From Cervus elaphus (lineage: Eukaryota; Chordata; Mammalia; Artiodactyla; Cervidae): 64,000 nucleotides of DNA. Under the pieces are notes generated by a model. That model saw only the letters and a program-made list of their open reading frames with translations, did not search any database and was not told the DNA's origin. Within the stretch, counting starts at the first letter, position 1. Each line of letters opens with the position of its first letter. Positions 1-11,311 of the stretch are shown piece after piece. Both the position numbers and the translations under genes were made by a program. The stretch covers positions 51,856,001-51,920,000 of the forward strand of contig NC_057835.1 of assembly GCF_910594005.1 (NCBI RefSeq). Reading direction: 5' to 3'.

Positions 1-257
1 AGAACTCTTCTACCTGCTTTTCAAAGATGAGCATTTATATATTGAATAGGGAGGTAGAGGTTAAATCCGCTGTGTGTGTTACTGTGATTGTTTAACAAAA
101 AGATTGGTTTATGAGTCATAGCTCTCACCCTTGGCAAGTCTGCCTCCAGAATGCAAGGGAGGGCAGAAGAACCAGAAACTCCACAAAGCACACAGTTCTT
201 CTAGATAAATTCAAGGGAAATAGGTGCAAACAGGGGATTGACTCTCTAAAACAATAG
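1..257. other. Unrecognised flanking sequence
   Basis: No repeat family or coding signal was recognised. The sequence runs directly into a BovB fragment near position 258. Frames that are open here are short and lack any known motif. Confidence 0.4.
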
Positions 258-925
258 AGGATGAAGATCATGGCATCCGGTCCCATCACTTCATGGCAAA
301 TAGATGAGGAAACAATAGAAACAGTGAGAGACTTTATTTTTTGGGGCCCCAAAATCACTGCAGATGGTGACTGCAGCCATGAAATTAAAAGACACTTGCT
401 CTTTGGAAGAAAAGCCATGTCCAACTTAAACAGCATGTTTAAAAGCAGAAACATTACTCTGCCAACAAAGGTCTGTCTAGTCAAAGCTATGGTTTTTAGC
501 AGTCATGTATGGATGTGAGAGTTGGACTATAAAGAAAGCTGAGTGCCAAAGAATTGATGCTTTTGAACTGTGGTGGTGGAGAAGACTCTTGAGAGTCTCT
601 TGGACAGCAAGGAGATACAACCAGTCCATCCTAAAGATCAGTCCTGGGTGTTCACTGGAAGGACTGATGCTGGAGCTGAAACTCCAGTACTTTGGCCACC
701 TGATGCAAAAAGCCTACTCATTGGAAAAGACCCTGATGCTGGGAAAGATTGAAGGCAGGAGGAGAAGGGGACAACAGAGGATGAGACGGCTAGACGGCAT
801 CACTGACTCAATGGACATGAGTTTGAGCAAGCTCCAGGAGTTGGTGATGGACAAGGAAGCCTGGCATGCTTCAGTCCACAGGGTTGCAAAGAGTCGGACA
901 TGACTGAGTGACTGAACTGAACTGA
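258..925 (+). mobile_element. BovB (RTE) LINE, 5'-truncated 3' fragment
   Basis: This is the C-terminal part of the BovB ORF2 polyprotein plus the 3' end. Frame 261-518 carries the conserved post-RT block with the DGDCSHEIKRHLL motif. A deletion of about two bases near 487-500 shifts the frame, and the protein resumes as MYGCESWTIKKAE in frame 505-903. The element ends with the characteristic BovB tail, repeated ctgaa units at 911-925. The fingers, palm and YADD motif are missing because of 5' truncation, so the copy is dead. Confidence 0.93.
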
Positions 926-1543
926 TATTATCAGAAGGGAAATGAATGATACGTTATCTGATTTTTCCTTAAAGTGACATGTCTATGAATAGAGGGGTAA
1001 CTTACAAATCTGTGTACTACTCTCTTTTGACTATAGCATTCTCCTCTTTCTCAACCACCATTACCACTACCACATTTATTTATAGAGGAAGGGAATTTCC
1101 AAGGATATCTTTGAAACCCACATTACACACTGGGATATTTGGGGCTCTCTCTCCTGCATCATCTAATTTCTCATCTAAATTCTAGGTCAAGATAGAATTG
1201 TTAAAGATTTTATTTTAACCTTGAATGAGAAGGAATCAAAGATGAAGTTGCTGCACATTTTTGAGGGCACTATACACTTACAGTGTACATTTCTCTTAGG
1301 TTTTTCTAAAAGGGAGAAATTATAATAAAATTGACAAATGCAATTTTTCAGTTAAATTTCAAATCCATCATTTTTTTCAAAATAAAAAAATCACATCCTT
1401 AAGTTTGAAAAGCAAGCATGTTGCAACTCAAATTTTGACTGGACAAAATATGAAACAAAAGCTACTTATGAACACTATCATAAAACTGCTTTTTCAAAAG
1501 CAATACAGCAAAGACAAAGTTTATAAATATTTAACCTTGGCCA
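926..1543. other. Unrecognised AT-rich spacer
   Basis: About 620 bases between the BovB fragment and the 5' LTR of the provirus. There are A-rich runs near 1370-1390 and 1549-1557, and no recognised family or gene. Confidence 0.4.
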
Positions 1544-1860
1544 TGTAAAAAAAAATTAATAGAGAAACCTCAGTTAGATAGAGGGATCAAAAGTAGGAGC
1601 TCCTATGCCCTGCATTGCTAGCAGAGCCCAGTAGGAAAAAGAAAGACTCCTCTTCTTTCCAGGCAAGGACTCACTCAATAAAAAGCTGTGGACTTTTTGT
1701 TTACTACAGCTCTCCCAACTTCCTTTTCCTCTCCTCCCCTTGTGTGGGGACTTGCACAAGGCTTACCAGTATGCAGACCCTGAATTGCAATTTTCTGCTA
1801 ATGTTGAATACTCTCATTTTTGCTGGAAAAATGTCTGGCAGTCTATTTGTTTTAGGTCAA
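1544..1860 (+). repeat. 5' LTR of the provirus
   Basis: About 317 bases. It shares blocks in order with 9205-9976: the stretch around gcagagccca, a ctttcc...caag block, the CAAT-A polyadenylation area, gtggggacttgcaca, and the terminal tctggcagtctattt. An AATAAA signal lies at 1677-1682, consistent with the end of R. It probably starts with TG at 1544 and ends near a CA at 1858-1862, but the edges are blurred by divergence. Confidence 0.85.
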
Positions 1861-2330
1861 CATTTTGGTAGCTCAGACAGGAGCCAGAGAAGATGCCCAA
1901 TGGCTCTGGGCTGGTGAGTAAACAGGTGTGGTATTCACACCTGAGCCCATTGTTACTCACTGCTTTTCTTGCCAGTTCTGAAGTTTAAAGGTATCTTTCT
2001 CCTGGATCTGAGCACATCCTCATTGCATTTTAAGCTTCCCAGATTTTATTCAGGACCTATATTAGATATTTGTCTTTTAGTATGCAAGAACTCTTTTGGC
2101 ACTATGGTCTGATTTTGAGATCACACTGTTTCAACCAAAGCTGGCTGAGAAGTCATTGACCCATCCCTTCAAGAACAGGGGCTCCTTCACTGAAACTGTG
2201 CTCATTTAACCATTGACCCATTTATTTGGAATAGGGACTATTTTCTGAAAACTAGCTAGAAAATCCTTTGGCCTGGTTCCTAAAGGACCAAGCTGTTTTC
2301 TTAGAGTTGCCTGGTATTAGCTAGCACACT
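1861..2330 (+). other. Proviral leader region
   Basis: Sequence between the 5' LTR and the first gag-like region. The candidate primer binding site is 1866-1883. A GT-rich donor-like context (ctggtgagta) occurs at 1911-1920, where a proviral splice donor would be expected. No longer functional. Confidence 0.45.
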
Positions 2331-3760
2331 GTTTGAATTGAGTCATTTGAGGTGTGAATTGTTTAAAAATTCTTCTTTTATCATAGAGAAAAACCCAAGA
2401 GTGAAATCTCAGTTATCTAAATATTCTGAGAGCATTTCTCTGCCTTCTCCCAACACATACATACTAGGATTCTGGTTAATTTTAAGTTTAAAAACTGAGG
2501 TTCTTCCTCATGTGTTTTTCTAACTAAATGAACTGATCAAAGGCAATTAAGAATATCAGTGGCCATTACTGGGAAACTTTTGAAATCCTCAGACTTAATT
2601 TTCTTAAGATCAAATTGGACGATAATAGCTCAAACATTTCCAGAACTGAGTGGAATGCTTATTTTGATTGAGACTTTGAGGCTTCCCAATGTTATCAGGA
2701 GTCTAAGATTGCTTCTTTGCAAAATAGTATTTTAAGGTTAATTCCGGGATTAAATGATTAAATAAAGATAAACTGACTCCTGTAGCCTCGGGCCCTTCGT
2801 GGCTTCTTCCTTTCAAGCTCTGTTTCCAGCGCCATTTTGTCTCTCCCTCAGTTCTTTGTGGCCAGACTCTGCCTCTGGTACCATTTCCCTCTTTTCCTCT
2901 TATACCACCTACTCCTACTTTATAACCTCAGTTCCCTCAATTCTTTCACTGATCTTCCCCCGTTTTCAGAAATTCTCCTTGTTTTCCTTTTCTCCAAACT
3001 TATCAGAACCTATTCCTTTAAAATTAAGACTTCTGAGTATCCGGAGGCTAAACTCTTAATTTCCTATATTCCTTAAAGCTGAACTCACTGCCATATTCAA
3101 AGATTTTCCCAAATTAATCAAAGATCCTAATAGATTTGCTGAGGAATTTAATATAGTCATCCAAATGTATCAACCTGGTTTCTTTGACTCACATCAGCTA
3201 GTTCTTATACTTGTTGGTGAAGGCTAGACCCAACGTTGGATTAAAACCACTGACTGGGAAAATTCTGGAAGGTCTCTAGAACCACAACCTGGAGATCAGC
3301 CTGAAAATTGAGCATACGATCAGACTTGAGTAATTGCTGGGTGATTTTTCAAGCAATTCCTCGGGATTCTCCAAAGGCTGCTAATTGGACAAAATGCAGT
3401 TGTGCAGAAAAAAATCCGTTGAATCTTTTCATAACTATTGTAATTGACTTCAAATTATTTCTAAAGAAAATTCTGATCTTCCTTTAGATGTTGATTTCTA
3501 CTAGGATAGGTTTTAACTCTCTATTTTTAAATGAGTTGAACTTAGATCTTTCCTTTCTAGTAAAAAGGATTTGGATGAAATGGGAAATTATGTCTGTTCC
3601 AGTTTTAGTTAATCTGGCAAATCACATGTCTCCCACTCTCGTTGAGTCACCCAGAGGGATGATCACCAGAATTCTTAATTCAACTCTAGCAAATGAAGTC
3701 ATCTAAATGACAGCAAAACCCTCCTAGTTTCTGCTGATATTTCAAAAAAGAGACGGGACA
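2330..3760 (+). pseudogene. gag pseudogene of the provirus
   Basis: Plus-strand translations contain gammaretroviral capsid-like segments in different frames. At about 3100-3250 there is a block resembling the capsid stretch that reads FAEEF...YQPGF, followed by an in-frame stop. At 3488-3706 a 72-codon piece carries the downstream capsid/helical pattern (NELNLDLSFLVKR). The 2780-3060 part is proline/serine-rich, as the region between matrix and capsid usually is. Several frameshifts and stops separate these pieces. No clear nucleocapsid zinc knuckle could be confirmed. It encodes no usable structural protein. Confidence 0.7.
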
Positions 3761-4740
3761 TTGGAAGAGATTGCTACAAACTTAAGTGCTTCAAGCACCT
3801 AATGAAGTGTGAAATAAAATTCATATTTTATAGTAAGACAAGAAAAATTTAAACATAAGAATTCTTCTCTGACCATTGACTTCCTCTCTAGCCCCATTGG
3901 GCATTGTATATCTGCATTATGTATTGACCAACTCCTCCTGTCTATAGGAATACTGGCTCAATCCTAAAGATCAATATACTCCTAGCATTAGCATGACAGC
4001 TCCTTAAAAGATAACATTCCTTCTTGATCTTGGCCCACTATGATGGTGCTTAGGTCTAGATAATGTGAAATGTCAACGATACGTCATTTGATGTACAGCT
4101 TTGTTTCAAAAAACTTAACATAAACTGTGTCTTGACTTCTGACAGGTGGAACAGCTTTCAGAGCTTTCTGAGATGTTCTTCCTGGATTATAATCCTCAGA
4201 TTTGGCTCAAATATAATTTTCTAATTCTATCTCAGACTGACTGATTAATTTCTCATCAACACAGGCTTTCCAACATCCTCCCAGTTCTCAGTGAGGGAGC
4301 TCTGAAGGACTATAGGGGATCTTCCCAATTTTTCCTCTAAGCTTTGAGAAACATTTCTCCAGATTGGGGATGCATTTCTCCCAGTACTAGTTGACACTAA
4401 AGTGATACTCTTGGTACTTAATTCCACGACTATAAAACAGCACCCACTTTGAAGTAATCAGACAGTTCAACCTTGAAGTAATCAGACAGTTCAAACAGTG
4501 AGGCTCTTTAATGAATCTTAAAGACACATCTATCTTTGAACTCATTCCCTTTTATTTAGGTCCTTTGAGAGGTGCACATACTTTTCTCCATAGTTCCTCT
4601 ATCCCATCCATTTACTTGGCCTAGACATCTTACAGAAGTATCATGCTGCATATATAGTTTTCCTTCAAAATAAAGAGATATTTATAGAATTAGGCAGTAG
4701 TCATCAAAGTTACCAACTAGGAAAATTAAATGAACCCTTT
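3761..4740 (+). pseudogene. Degraded gag-pol junction and protease region
   Basis: This lies between the capsid remnant and the RT remnant, where nucleocapsid and protease would be expected. Only a weak protease-like start (NTG in place of a DTG triad) near 4255 was noticed, and I do not regard it as proven. A 22-24 base tandem duplication sits at 4449-4494. Confidence 0.4.
4449..4494. repeat. Local tandem duplication (two copies, 24-base unit)
   Basis: The unit beginning ttgaagtaatcagacag occurs twice in direct succession, the second copy ending at 4494. It is a private duplication within the decayed proviral internal region. Confidence 0.85.
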
Positions 4741-5849
4741 GACCTTTCTGTCATGTCTGATGGTACTAGAGCTGACTCTGAAAACACAGATCCTTTGTCC
4801 CTATTGAATCAGCTACCATCCTCCTTATGGGAAAAATCTACAGCTAATATTGGCAAAATTCACAGTGAACTTTCTGTCGAGATTCAAATAAATCTTTTAA
4901 AGCATCTCCATAGAATTAATCAATATCGTATAGGTAACAAAGCCCTTCGATGCATAAGGCTCATAGACTACAAGTCTCAAGGCTTTATTATCTCTTGTAT
5001 TGATATCAACTCTTGTAACACTCCTGTCTACCAAGGAGACGACCTAAGGGCCCGGGTGGAGGTTTGTTCAGAGTCTCTGAGCAATAAACAACCTTACAAT
5101 TCCTCACACCCTACATTCTTAGCCCTCTTATGTTTCTAACATCCATTCCTGCTGGAAGTAAATTCTTTACTGTAAGTGATTTATGCACTACAGTCTTTAG
5201 TATTCCAATTGATGGACCTAGCCAGTACCTTTTTGCCTTCACTTGGGAATAAAAACAATTCACCTGGACAGTAATGCCTCAGAGTTTACTGAGAGTCCTT
5301 GTTATTTCTCACAAATCCTGAAGGCTGATCTGGGTGATATAAATTTCACCCAGCAATACATCCACACTCCTGCTTTGTGGCAATATGTGGATGATTTGCT
5401 TCTTTGCTTTCCTTCTCAAGCCTCTTCACAGAAAGTCAGCATCCATTTCCCAATACTTTTAGCCTTAAAGGGGCATAAAATGGCCAAAGAAAAAATTGCA
5501 GTTTCCCCAAACCTAGGTTTGATGTTTAGAGTGTCTAATATCAGAACAAGGTCTACATCTTAATCCATCTGGGCTACAAGGTGTTTTGTTTCCTCAAAGC
5601 CAAAACTAAGTATCAAATGTGAGGTTTTCCTCAGCTAGTTGTCAAAATTGGATTCTAAATTTCTCTCTTACAGCCAAATCTCTGTATGTTTTGCTAAACA
5701 GTGACAACCGAACCCAAATTTATCAGAAAAGCCAGACAACATAGCTTTTAAGGTCTTAGAGTTTGATGAACTCACCTGCTTTGGGGTATCCTGAATATCA
5801 GCTTACCTTTTTCCATTTTGTACAAGAATCATTTGGAGAAGTAGCAGGC

Positions 5850-6325
5850 TCAGGACCAGGCCACTGCAATAAAGTGAATATCACAATAAAGTAAGTCACA
5901 CAACTGTTTTGGTTTCCCAGTACATATAAAAATTATGTACACATATATTACAGTCTATCAAGTGTGAGACAGCATTAGGTCTAAAAAAAGACAACATACA
6001 TACCTGAATTTATTGCTAAATAATGTTATTTATACCTGAATGTTATTGCTAAAACTACTCAATTACAATAGTAACACGAAAGATCACTGATTATAGATCA
6101 CCATAACAAATTTAATGATAATAATAATAAATTCTAAAATATTAAGAGAATTACCAAAATGTTACACAGGGACAAATAGCAAATGCTATTGGAAAAATGG
6201 TACCAATAGATTTGCTTGACACAAGGTTGCCGCAAACCTTCAATTTGTAAAACAAAAACAAAAGCATAGTATCTGTGAAGTGTAATAGAGAGAAGTGGAA
6301 TATAATGAGGTGTGCTTTTATATGA
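5850..6325 (-). mobile_element. Tigger1-derived internally deleted DNA transposon (MITE)
   Basis: Both ends of a Tigger1 element are joined with the transposase gene missing. The left part (about 5862-6070) matches the 3' terminal region, and the right part (about 6060-6325) matches the 5' region including the segment around cacaaggttgccgcaaacc and the aatgaggtgtgctttta end. The element lies antisense to the provirus and interrupts its pol between RT and RNase H. Terminal inverted repeats are mutated and the exact TA duplication was not resolved. Confidence 0.8.
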
Positions 6326-6802
6326 AAAGAGAGGGAATACCTTCAGCATTCTCACCCAAAAACATGGGGACCACTATTGACCCATATAGTATTACAGCTA
6401 GGAACTGGACTCTATGATGTGTGTATAACCCTCTTGCCTTAGAGCCACCACGGTTACTGCCCTTTGGTTGAGACCACTGAGAAAATCACTGTGGGATCAC
6501 TTTTAACCATTGCTGCACCTCGTGCAGTAGGAGCCCTCCCAAATTCTTATCCCATGCAATGTTTCTTGGTCATTACCTCACCTCCTGGGAAGTCCTTTTG
6601 TAAACTACTTATCATACAACTGTTTTATTTTGTAAAAACACTTAACACTGCTACTTTTCCCCCTCCATCACTGATGAAGTTCCTCATGACTGCTTAATAC
6701 TGATGGATCACCTCCTGACTCCTCATGATGATCTGCAGATTATTTGAGTAATGCTGACTTCTCCTGGTTCACTGACAGTTCTTATTTAAAAGTTGGTATT
6801 AC

Positions 6803-7211
6803 CTTTCTGGCTTACTTCACTCTGTATAATGGGCTCCAGTTTCATCCATCTCATTAGAACTGATTCAAATGAATTCTTTTTAATGGCTGAGTAATATTCC
6901 ATGGTGTATATGTATCACAGCTTCCTTACTGTGTGAGAAGGTGAGGGTGGGATGTTTTGAGAGAACAGCATGGAAACATGTATATTATCAAGGGTGAAAC
7001 AAATCACCAGCCCAGGTTGGATGCATGAGACAAGTGCTTGGGGCTGGTGCACTGGGAAGACCCAGAGGGATCGGGTGGGGAGGGAGGCGGGAGGGGGGAT
7101 CGGGATGGGGAATACATGTAAATCCATGGCTGATTCATGTCAATGTATGGCAAAAACCACTACAATGTTGAAAAGTAATTAGCCTCCAACTAATAAAAAT
7201 AAATGAAAAAA
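6803..7211 (+). mobile_element. L1 3' end with 5' inversion (twin priming)
   Basis: The first part (6803-6912) is antisense L1 ORF2 3' sequence, and the second part (about 6915-7211) is sense-oriented ruminant L1 3' UTR ending in an A-rich tail at 7201-7215. The insertion is flanked by a 15-base duplication, aaaagttggtattac at 6788-6802 and aaaagttagtattac at 7212-7226, with one mismatch. The inverted-then-sense arrangement with one duplication is the signature of twin priming. It interrupts the proviral RNase H remnant just after its FTDS segment. Confidence 0.9.
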
Positions 7212-8800
7212 AAAAGTTAGTATTACAAATATTTTACTGAATATGCTACTGCAACTCCTGATGTTGTTTAGGAAGCATTTTAGCTGAGGCTACTTCAGCC
7301 CATTAGGCTGAATTTTATACTCTTCCACAAGCTTGTACTTTACCATAGATAAAATTGCCCATATGTACACTGATAATAGACATGCTTTTGGAGTAGCTCA
7401 CAATTTGGGAATATCATAGACTCAAATGGCTTCCTTATTGCCAGGGGAATTAAATTTAAAATGGTTCCTGTGATCAGAAATTTTCCCATACAATAATTCA
7501 CTTGCTACTTCAGCTATCCTTAAAATTCTGGGGCACTACAACTGGACCCTCTGGAAGCTAAGGGAAACGACTTTGCCCATAGCTCCACACGAAATGAGGT
7601 TGCTAAAGAGACCAACAGTCGCCAAACCTCTGTCAACAGTCTAAAGCAATGTTTCCCAAAATGACAATTTTAAAAAAACTGACTAGAGAAACCAAACAAT
7701 TGGCCTCAGAACATGATCGGAAATTCAGCAATTCTTGGTTTGATAAAAAGATAAAGGTATGGTTTGCAACAAATAGCAACCCAGTCCTACCAGAGACTCT
7801 AAAATTCCTTCTTCTCACTACTGGACATGTATTAGGACATTGGTCAACTGACAAAATGATAGCCTTCATGAATCAATATTGGTGGAGAACCATTAACAAG
7901 GCCACAAAAATTGCCTACCTACTCACCCCTCTTGTTTGAAATACTGCCCAGAAAAACTTGTTTGTACTGCTCCCAGGCATTTTTAACTGCCTAATGAACA
8001 ATTCAAGGTCTGTCAAATGGATTTTCTACAACTTCCTATGTGTCATGAATATAAATATATTTAATCATGGTCTGTGTGTTTTCATACTGGTCTGAAACCT
8101 ACCCTCACAGACAGGTTACTGCTTCCTGCTTCTTCTGTGGCTCAAGTTTTTTTTTTTTCCTTTGGAAAATAATATTTCCACATGGGAAACTCCTCTCAAC
8201 TTTCATAGTGATTGAGGAAGCCATTTTACTGGCCTACTTAGACAAGTCTGTGTTATTTTACTGGTTTTACAACATTTTCACTGCACTAACAACCCTCAAT
8301 CCTCTGGTTTAGCTGAATGCACGAATGGCTTTAAGACACTAATGGAAAAATTTGTAGAGGTACTCCAAATACCTTGGTCAAAAGCATTGCCATTTTCCCT
8401 TCTAAATCTCAGATCCACCATTTTTGGGGAACTTATAAAATCTCACCCTTTGAGGTAGTCACAGGATATCCAAAGGACTTGAATCCTACTTTTTTTTTTT
8501 GACCTATGACTGATAGATATTTCCATCTCAATATAGCAAAGGTCTAACTTCTTCTATGAAAGACAATTATGTTTTGGCAGAGCAATCTTCTCACAGTGCA
8601 CTCTTGGGAGACAAAGACCTCATGCATCAGACCTTGCTGGAGATTTTGTCTATTGGAGTGGACACTTCCAGGAGAACTCTCTTCAATGTCACTGGTGAAT
8701 CCCCTATCAAACAATGCTAACAAATCGCTGCTAAACTTCAAGCAATAAACACTTAGATTCAAATGACACATCTAAAGAAAGCACCAGATCCTGACTGAAC

Positions 8801-9204
8801 ATAAATATCATCAGGTGACCTAAAGGTAAAAAAAAAAAAAAAACCTCCCAGAATTGAAGCAGGTGACATTAGATGGGACAACTTTCCCAAGGTTTCCGAA
8901 CCAGGTCTATTGGAAGTTTGTCATCAAAACTTTGAGGATGACATAACTTTTCAAATGATAGCCAATATCTCTGATCTTGGTAACACAAGAACTTTATCTC
9001 CTGAGAGTTCAGCCTCTTGTCCTTCCATGTTACTTGAATGTGACCTCCATAGGTTTTCAGTCTGGATACTTTCCCTTTAATATGAGACACTACACCCAAA
9101 AAATGTTCTTCCTGGCTTTGAGGGGCAAAAATACACTAACACTAGAAAAACATGACTTGATTACTGATCCTTTCAGAGAAAGTGCCTTATCATAAGGGGC
9201 AAAT
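8801..9204 (+). other. Proviral pol-to-LTR gap where env is missing
   Basis: About 400 bases between the integrase C-terminal remnant and the 3' LTR. An A-run lies at 8828-8843. No env surface, furin-type or membrane-spanning segment was recognised. The purine-rich aaggggcaaat at 9193-9203 is the most likely degraded polypurine tract. Confidence 0.5.
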
Positions 9205-9976
9205 ATAAAAAACAATTTTAATAGAGAGAAATTTCAATTAAATAGAGTTAGGTGACCAGAAGGGGACTTTCACACCCTGGTATATTAGCAGAGCCCAAAA
9301 GGAAAAAGAGAGACAGTAAGTCCCCTACATATGAACCTTTAGGTTGGGAATTTTTAAAGATGTAAATATGCATTCCATGCACATCAGGAATGCGTGAAAC
9401 TGTAACTTGCCCTCCATCTCCTATTTCCGATGATCCTTCAGCTCTATCATCTCCCACCTTCTTGCCCTCCTCCAGTCAGTAACTCTTGCCTGTTCACTAG
9501 ATCCCAGCCCCTGCATGCCAGCCATTGTACTGTACTACTGTGCTTTTCAAGGTATTGTATTGTAAGATTAAAAATATTTTATTTTTTGTGTCAGTTTGAT
9601 TTTTATGTATTATTTGAAAAGTATTATCAACCTATTACAGTACAGTACTATATAACCGACTGTGTCAGCTTGGTACCTAGGCTGACTTTGTTAGACTTAC
9701 AAACAAACATATACAAATATGCTCTCAGAATGGAACTTGTTCATATGGAGGGGACTTACTGGACTTCTTTCCTCCAAGCACTCAGTCAATGAAAAACCAT
9801 GGACTTTTGGTTGCCCAACTTCCTTTTCCACTCTTTAAAGCATCCTTCTTCCCTTGTCACGTGGGGACTTGCACACTGCTCACCATAATTGCAAACCTTA
9901 AATTTTAATTCTCTGCTGATCCTACATAAACCTGTCTTCACTAGAGAAATATCTGGCAGTCTATTTTTTTTAGATA
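9205..9976 (+). repeat. 3' LTR of the provirus, interrupted by a DNA transposon
   Basis: This is homologous to 1544-1860 once the 448-base insertion at 9314-9761 is removed, leaving about 324 bases. Shared blocks include gcagagccca, the gacttgcaca region and the terminal ctggcagtctattt. The polyadenylation signal kept in the 5' copy is mutated here (caatgaaa). The two LTRs differ at many positions and by small indels, showing great age. Confidence 0.85.
9314..9761. mobile_element. pogo/Tigger-like non-autonomous DNA transposon inside the 3' LTR
   Basis: The 448-base element is bounded by terminal inverted repeats: cagtaagtcccctacatat at the left edge and its inverted counterpart ending gggacttactg at 9761. 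22 of 23 terminal positions agree. Two-base flanks (ga on both sides) could be a mutated TA duplication. The interior has no transposase; the 120-codon frame 9430-9792 reads out into the LTR and has no recognised domain. Family assignment to a Tigger-type MITE is from the CAGT termini and the overall sequence, not from a search. Confidence 0.8.
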
Positions 9977-11301
9977 AAGAACCACCTGTTAGGAAAACAT
10001 TTTATTGAAAGCATTCTATCCTTATGAATTTCCTGATTATTAATCAGATGCATTTGAGTAAAATCATTTTCTTATGCTTTCCTTAAAATTTTGTCAAAGT
10101 TGGACAATAAATTTAGTAACAAATGACATAACTAACAACAGGAAAGTGCTTCAGAAGTAAAACCAGCCCCTGGAAAAGCATTACTTTGTAGACAGCATAA
10201 AGATTCTTTCTCTGACTTGTGTTTCTGGCTTTTGCTTTGAAATGACTTGATATTGTGTGCTTAATTCCTCTAGCCATCTGTTTTCCCACTACTGATTCTG
10301 ACGTGTCTCTATATCAGAAATAAAGGACTGGTTAAAAAATCTTCCCTCCAATGAACCAATGAGAAATGAATATTTTGAGGAACTGTTTCACATAGGATAT
10401 GTTTTTGCATGAAGAAAACACCATCTAGAGTTGAATGTAAGACATGTTGTGGGATTGAGAGAAAGTGCCAGACTCCATTTTCCAAGGTAACCATTCCTCA
10501 AAAGAAAGCTAATGGAAATGATAAAATGAAAGGCTAAACAAAATTATGTTTACTGTTGTAACCAGCTACTAGTAAATAGCTGAATTAAAAGAGCATGTGT
10601 GAAGATGCTTTTAAAGCAGATTTTCTATTTGGTTATGGAAAGTTGGTCATGTGGATAAGCTTTGAAATCTGACTGATTAAAATTTGTGTTCTGACTCAAC
10701 CACCTACTTACTAGCTTTATGGCTTGAGCAAATGAATAACATTTTACTGAAGCTACTTTGAGGTTTTTCAAATAAAAAATTGGGGGAGGGAGCTACTAAC
10801 ATTAAAATTTTGTTAAAAAAACTTTGTATCTTAGCTCTGTCTTGCTTTATTTTTAGATATTCCTGCAAGAACATGATGTAAGAGGTGAGGAAGACATAAA
10901 GAGGAATTGTTCTTCCTGAAATGGGATGTAAGAAATTAATAGCAGGTGCCCTGGCACATGAACAAATGGACCCTGGAGGCCCAGTGTGAAGCAGCTTTTT
11001 TACAAAAAGGCTAACTTGCCCATTATTGATTTCCTCCAAGGGGGTTAACACATTTTCACTCCACAGGTATTCCCTTGTTCATGTTGCTGTTATTTTCTTA
11101 TCTATTTTTAATTTATTTTCCTATGATAAAATTTAGAGGTTCAAGCATCCCTTCGCTCAGTAGAAACTCCCATAGTGAAGTGAAAAGCTTTCTGCAGCTC
11201 TAAATATCACATGCTCTCCCACCATGATGTTGTTTATTACTAGATAATTTTGTAGATTATCATCTTAGCACAATGCAGAGGACCACTATTTATCTTTATC
11301 C
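9977..11301. other. Mostly unrecognised sequence with one MIR
   Basis: Apart from the MIR at 10650-10765, I recognise nothing here. Minus-strand frames at 10309-10494 and 10704-11051 lack motifs, and the latter overlaps the MIR. Confidence 0.4.
10650..10765 (+). repeat. MIR SINE fragment
   Basis: This contains the MIR core pattern: a gaaatctgactg block, then a degenerate tctgactc...cacctacttactagct block, followed by a ggc...gagcaa stretch. Old and truncated. Confidence 0.7.
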
Positions 11302-11311
11302 CATCCCATTT

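Larger units (their letters stand above)
4741..8800 (+). pseudogene. pol pseudogene (RT, RNase H, integrase) of the provirus
   Basis: The order of domains is intact although every frame is broken. The 128-codon frame 4753-5139 covers the protease-RT junction and RT fingers. Frame 5243-5563 carries the palm with an intact YVDD motif at 5384-5395. RT connection-like sequence follows at 5640-5840. After the MITE, tether/RNase H sequence resumes at about 6330, with an FTDS active-site segment at 6768-6779 immediately before the L1. RNase H continues from 7227 to about 7620. Integrase follows: the zinc-finger histidine pair (HVLGH, 7826-7840) in frame 7649-7939, a catalytic-core block around 8010-8390 in shifted frames, and a C-terminal block to about 8800. 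The order and motifs fit gammaretroviral pol. Stops, frameshifts and insertions rule out function. Confidence 0.85.
1544..9976 (+). mobile_element. Degenerate class I (gammaretrovirus-like) endogenous provirus, two LTRs
   Basis: Two homologous LTR copies (1544-1860 and 9205-9976) flank an internal region in which gag capsid, reverse transcriptase, RNase H and integrase remnants appear in gammaretroviral order on the plus strand. Every reading frame is broken by many stops and frameshifts. The env position (8850-9204) is reduced to about 350 bases without recognisable surface or transmembrane domains. Three later elements interrupt it: a Tigger1-derived MITE (5850-6325), an L1 (6803-7211) and a DNA transposon in the 3' LTR (9314-9761). 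A weak match to a proline-tRNA primer site lies at 1866-1883 (11 of 18 bases). The copy cannot encode any functional protein. Exact family name and host range are not determinable by eye. Confidence 0.87.

Noticed and set aside
4245..4427. 60-codon minus-strand frame inside the provirus
   Set aside because: It is antisense to the degraded protease region and has no motif; a shadow frame.
9430..9792. 120-codon plus-strand frame
   Set aside because: It crosses from the MITE interior into the LTR, so it cannot be an ancestral gene.
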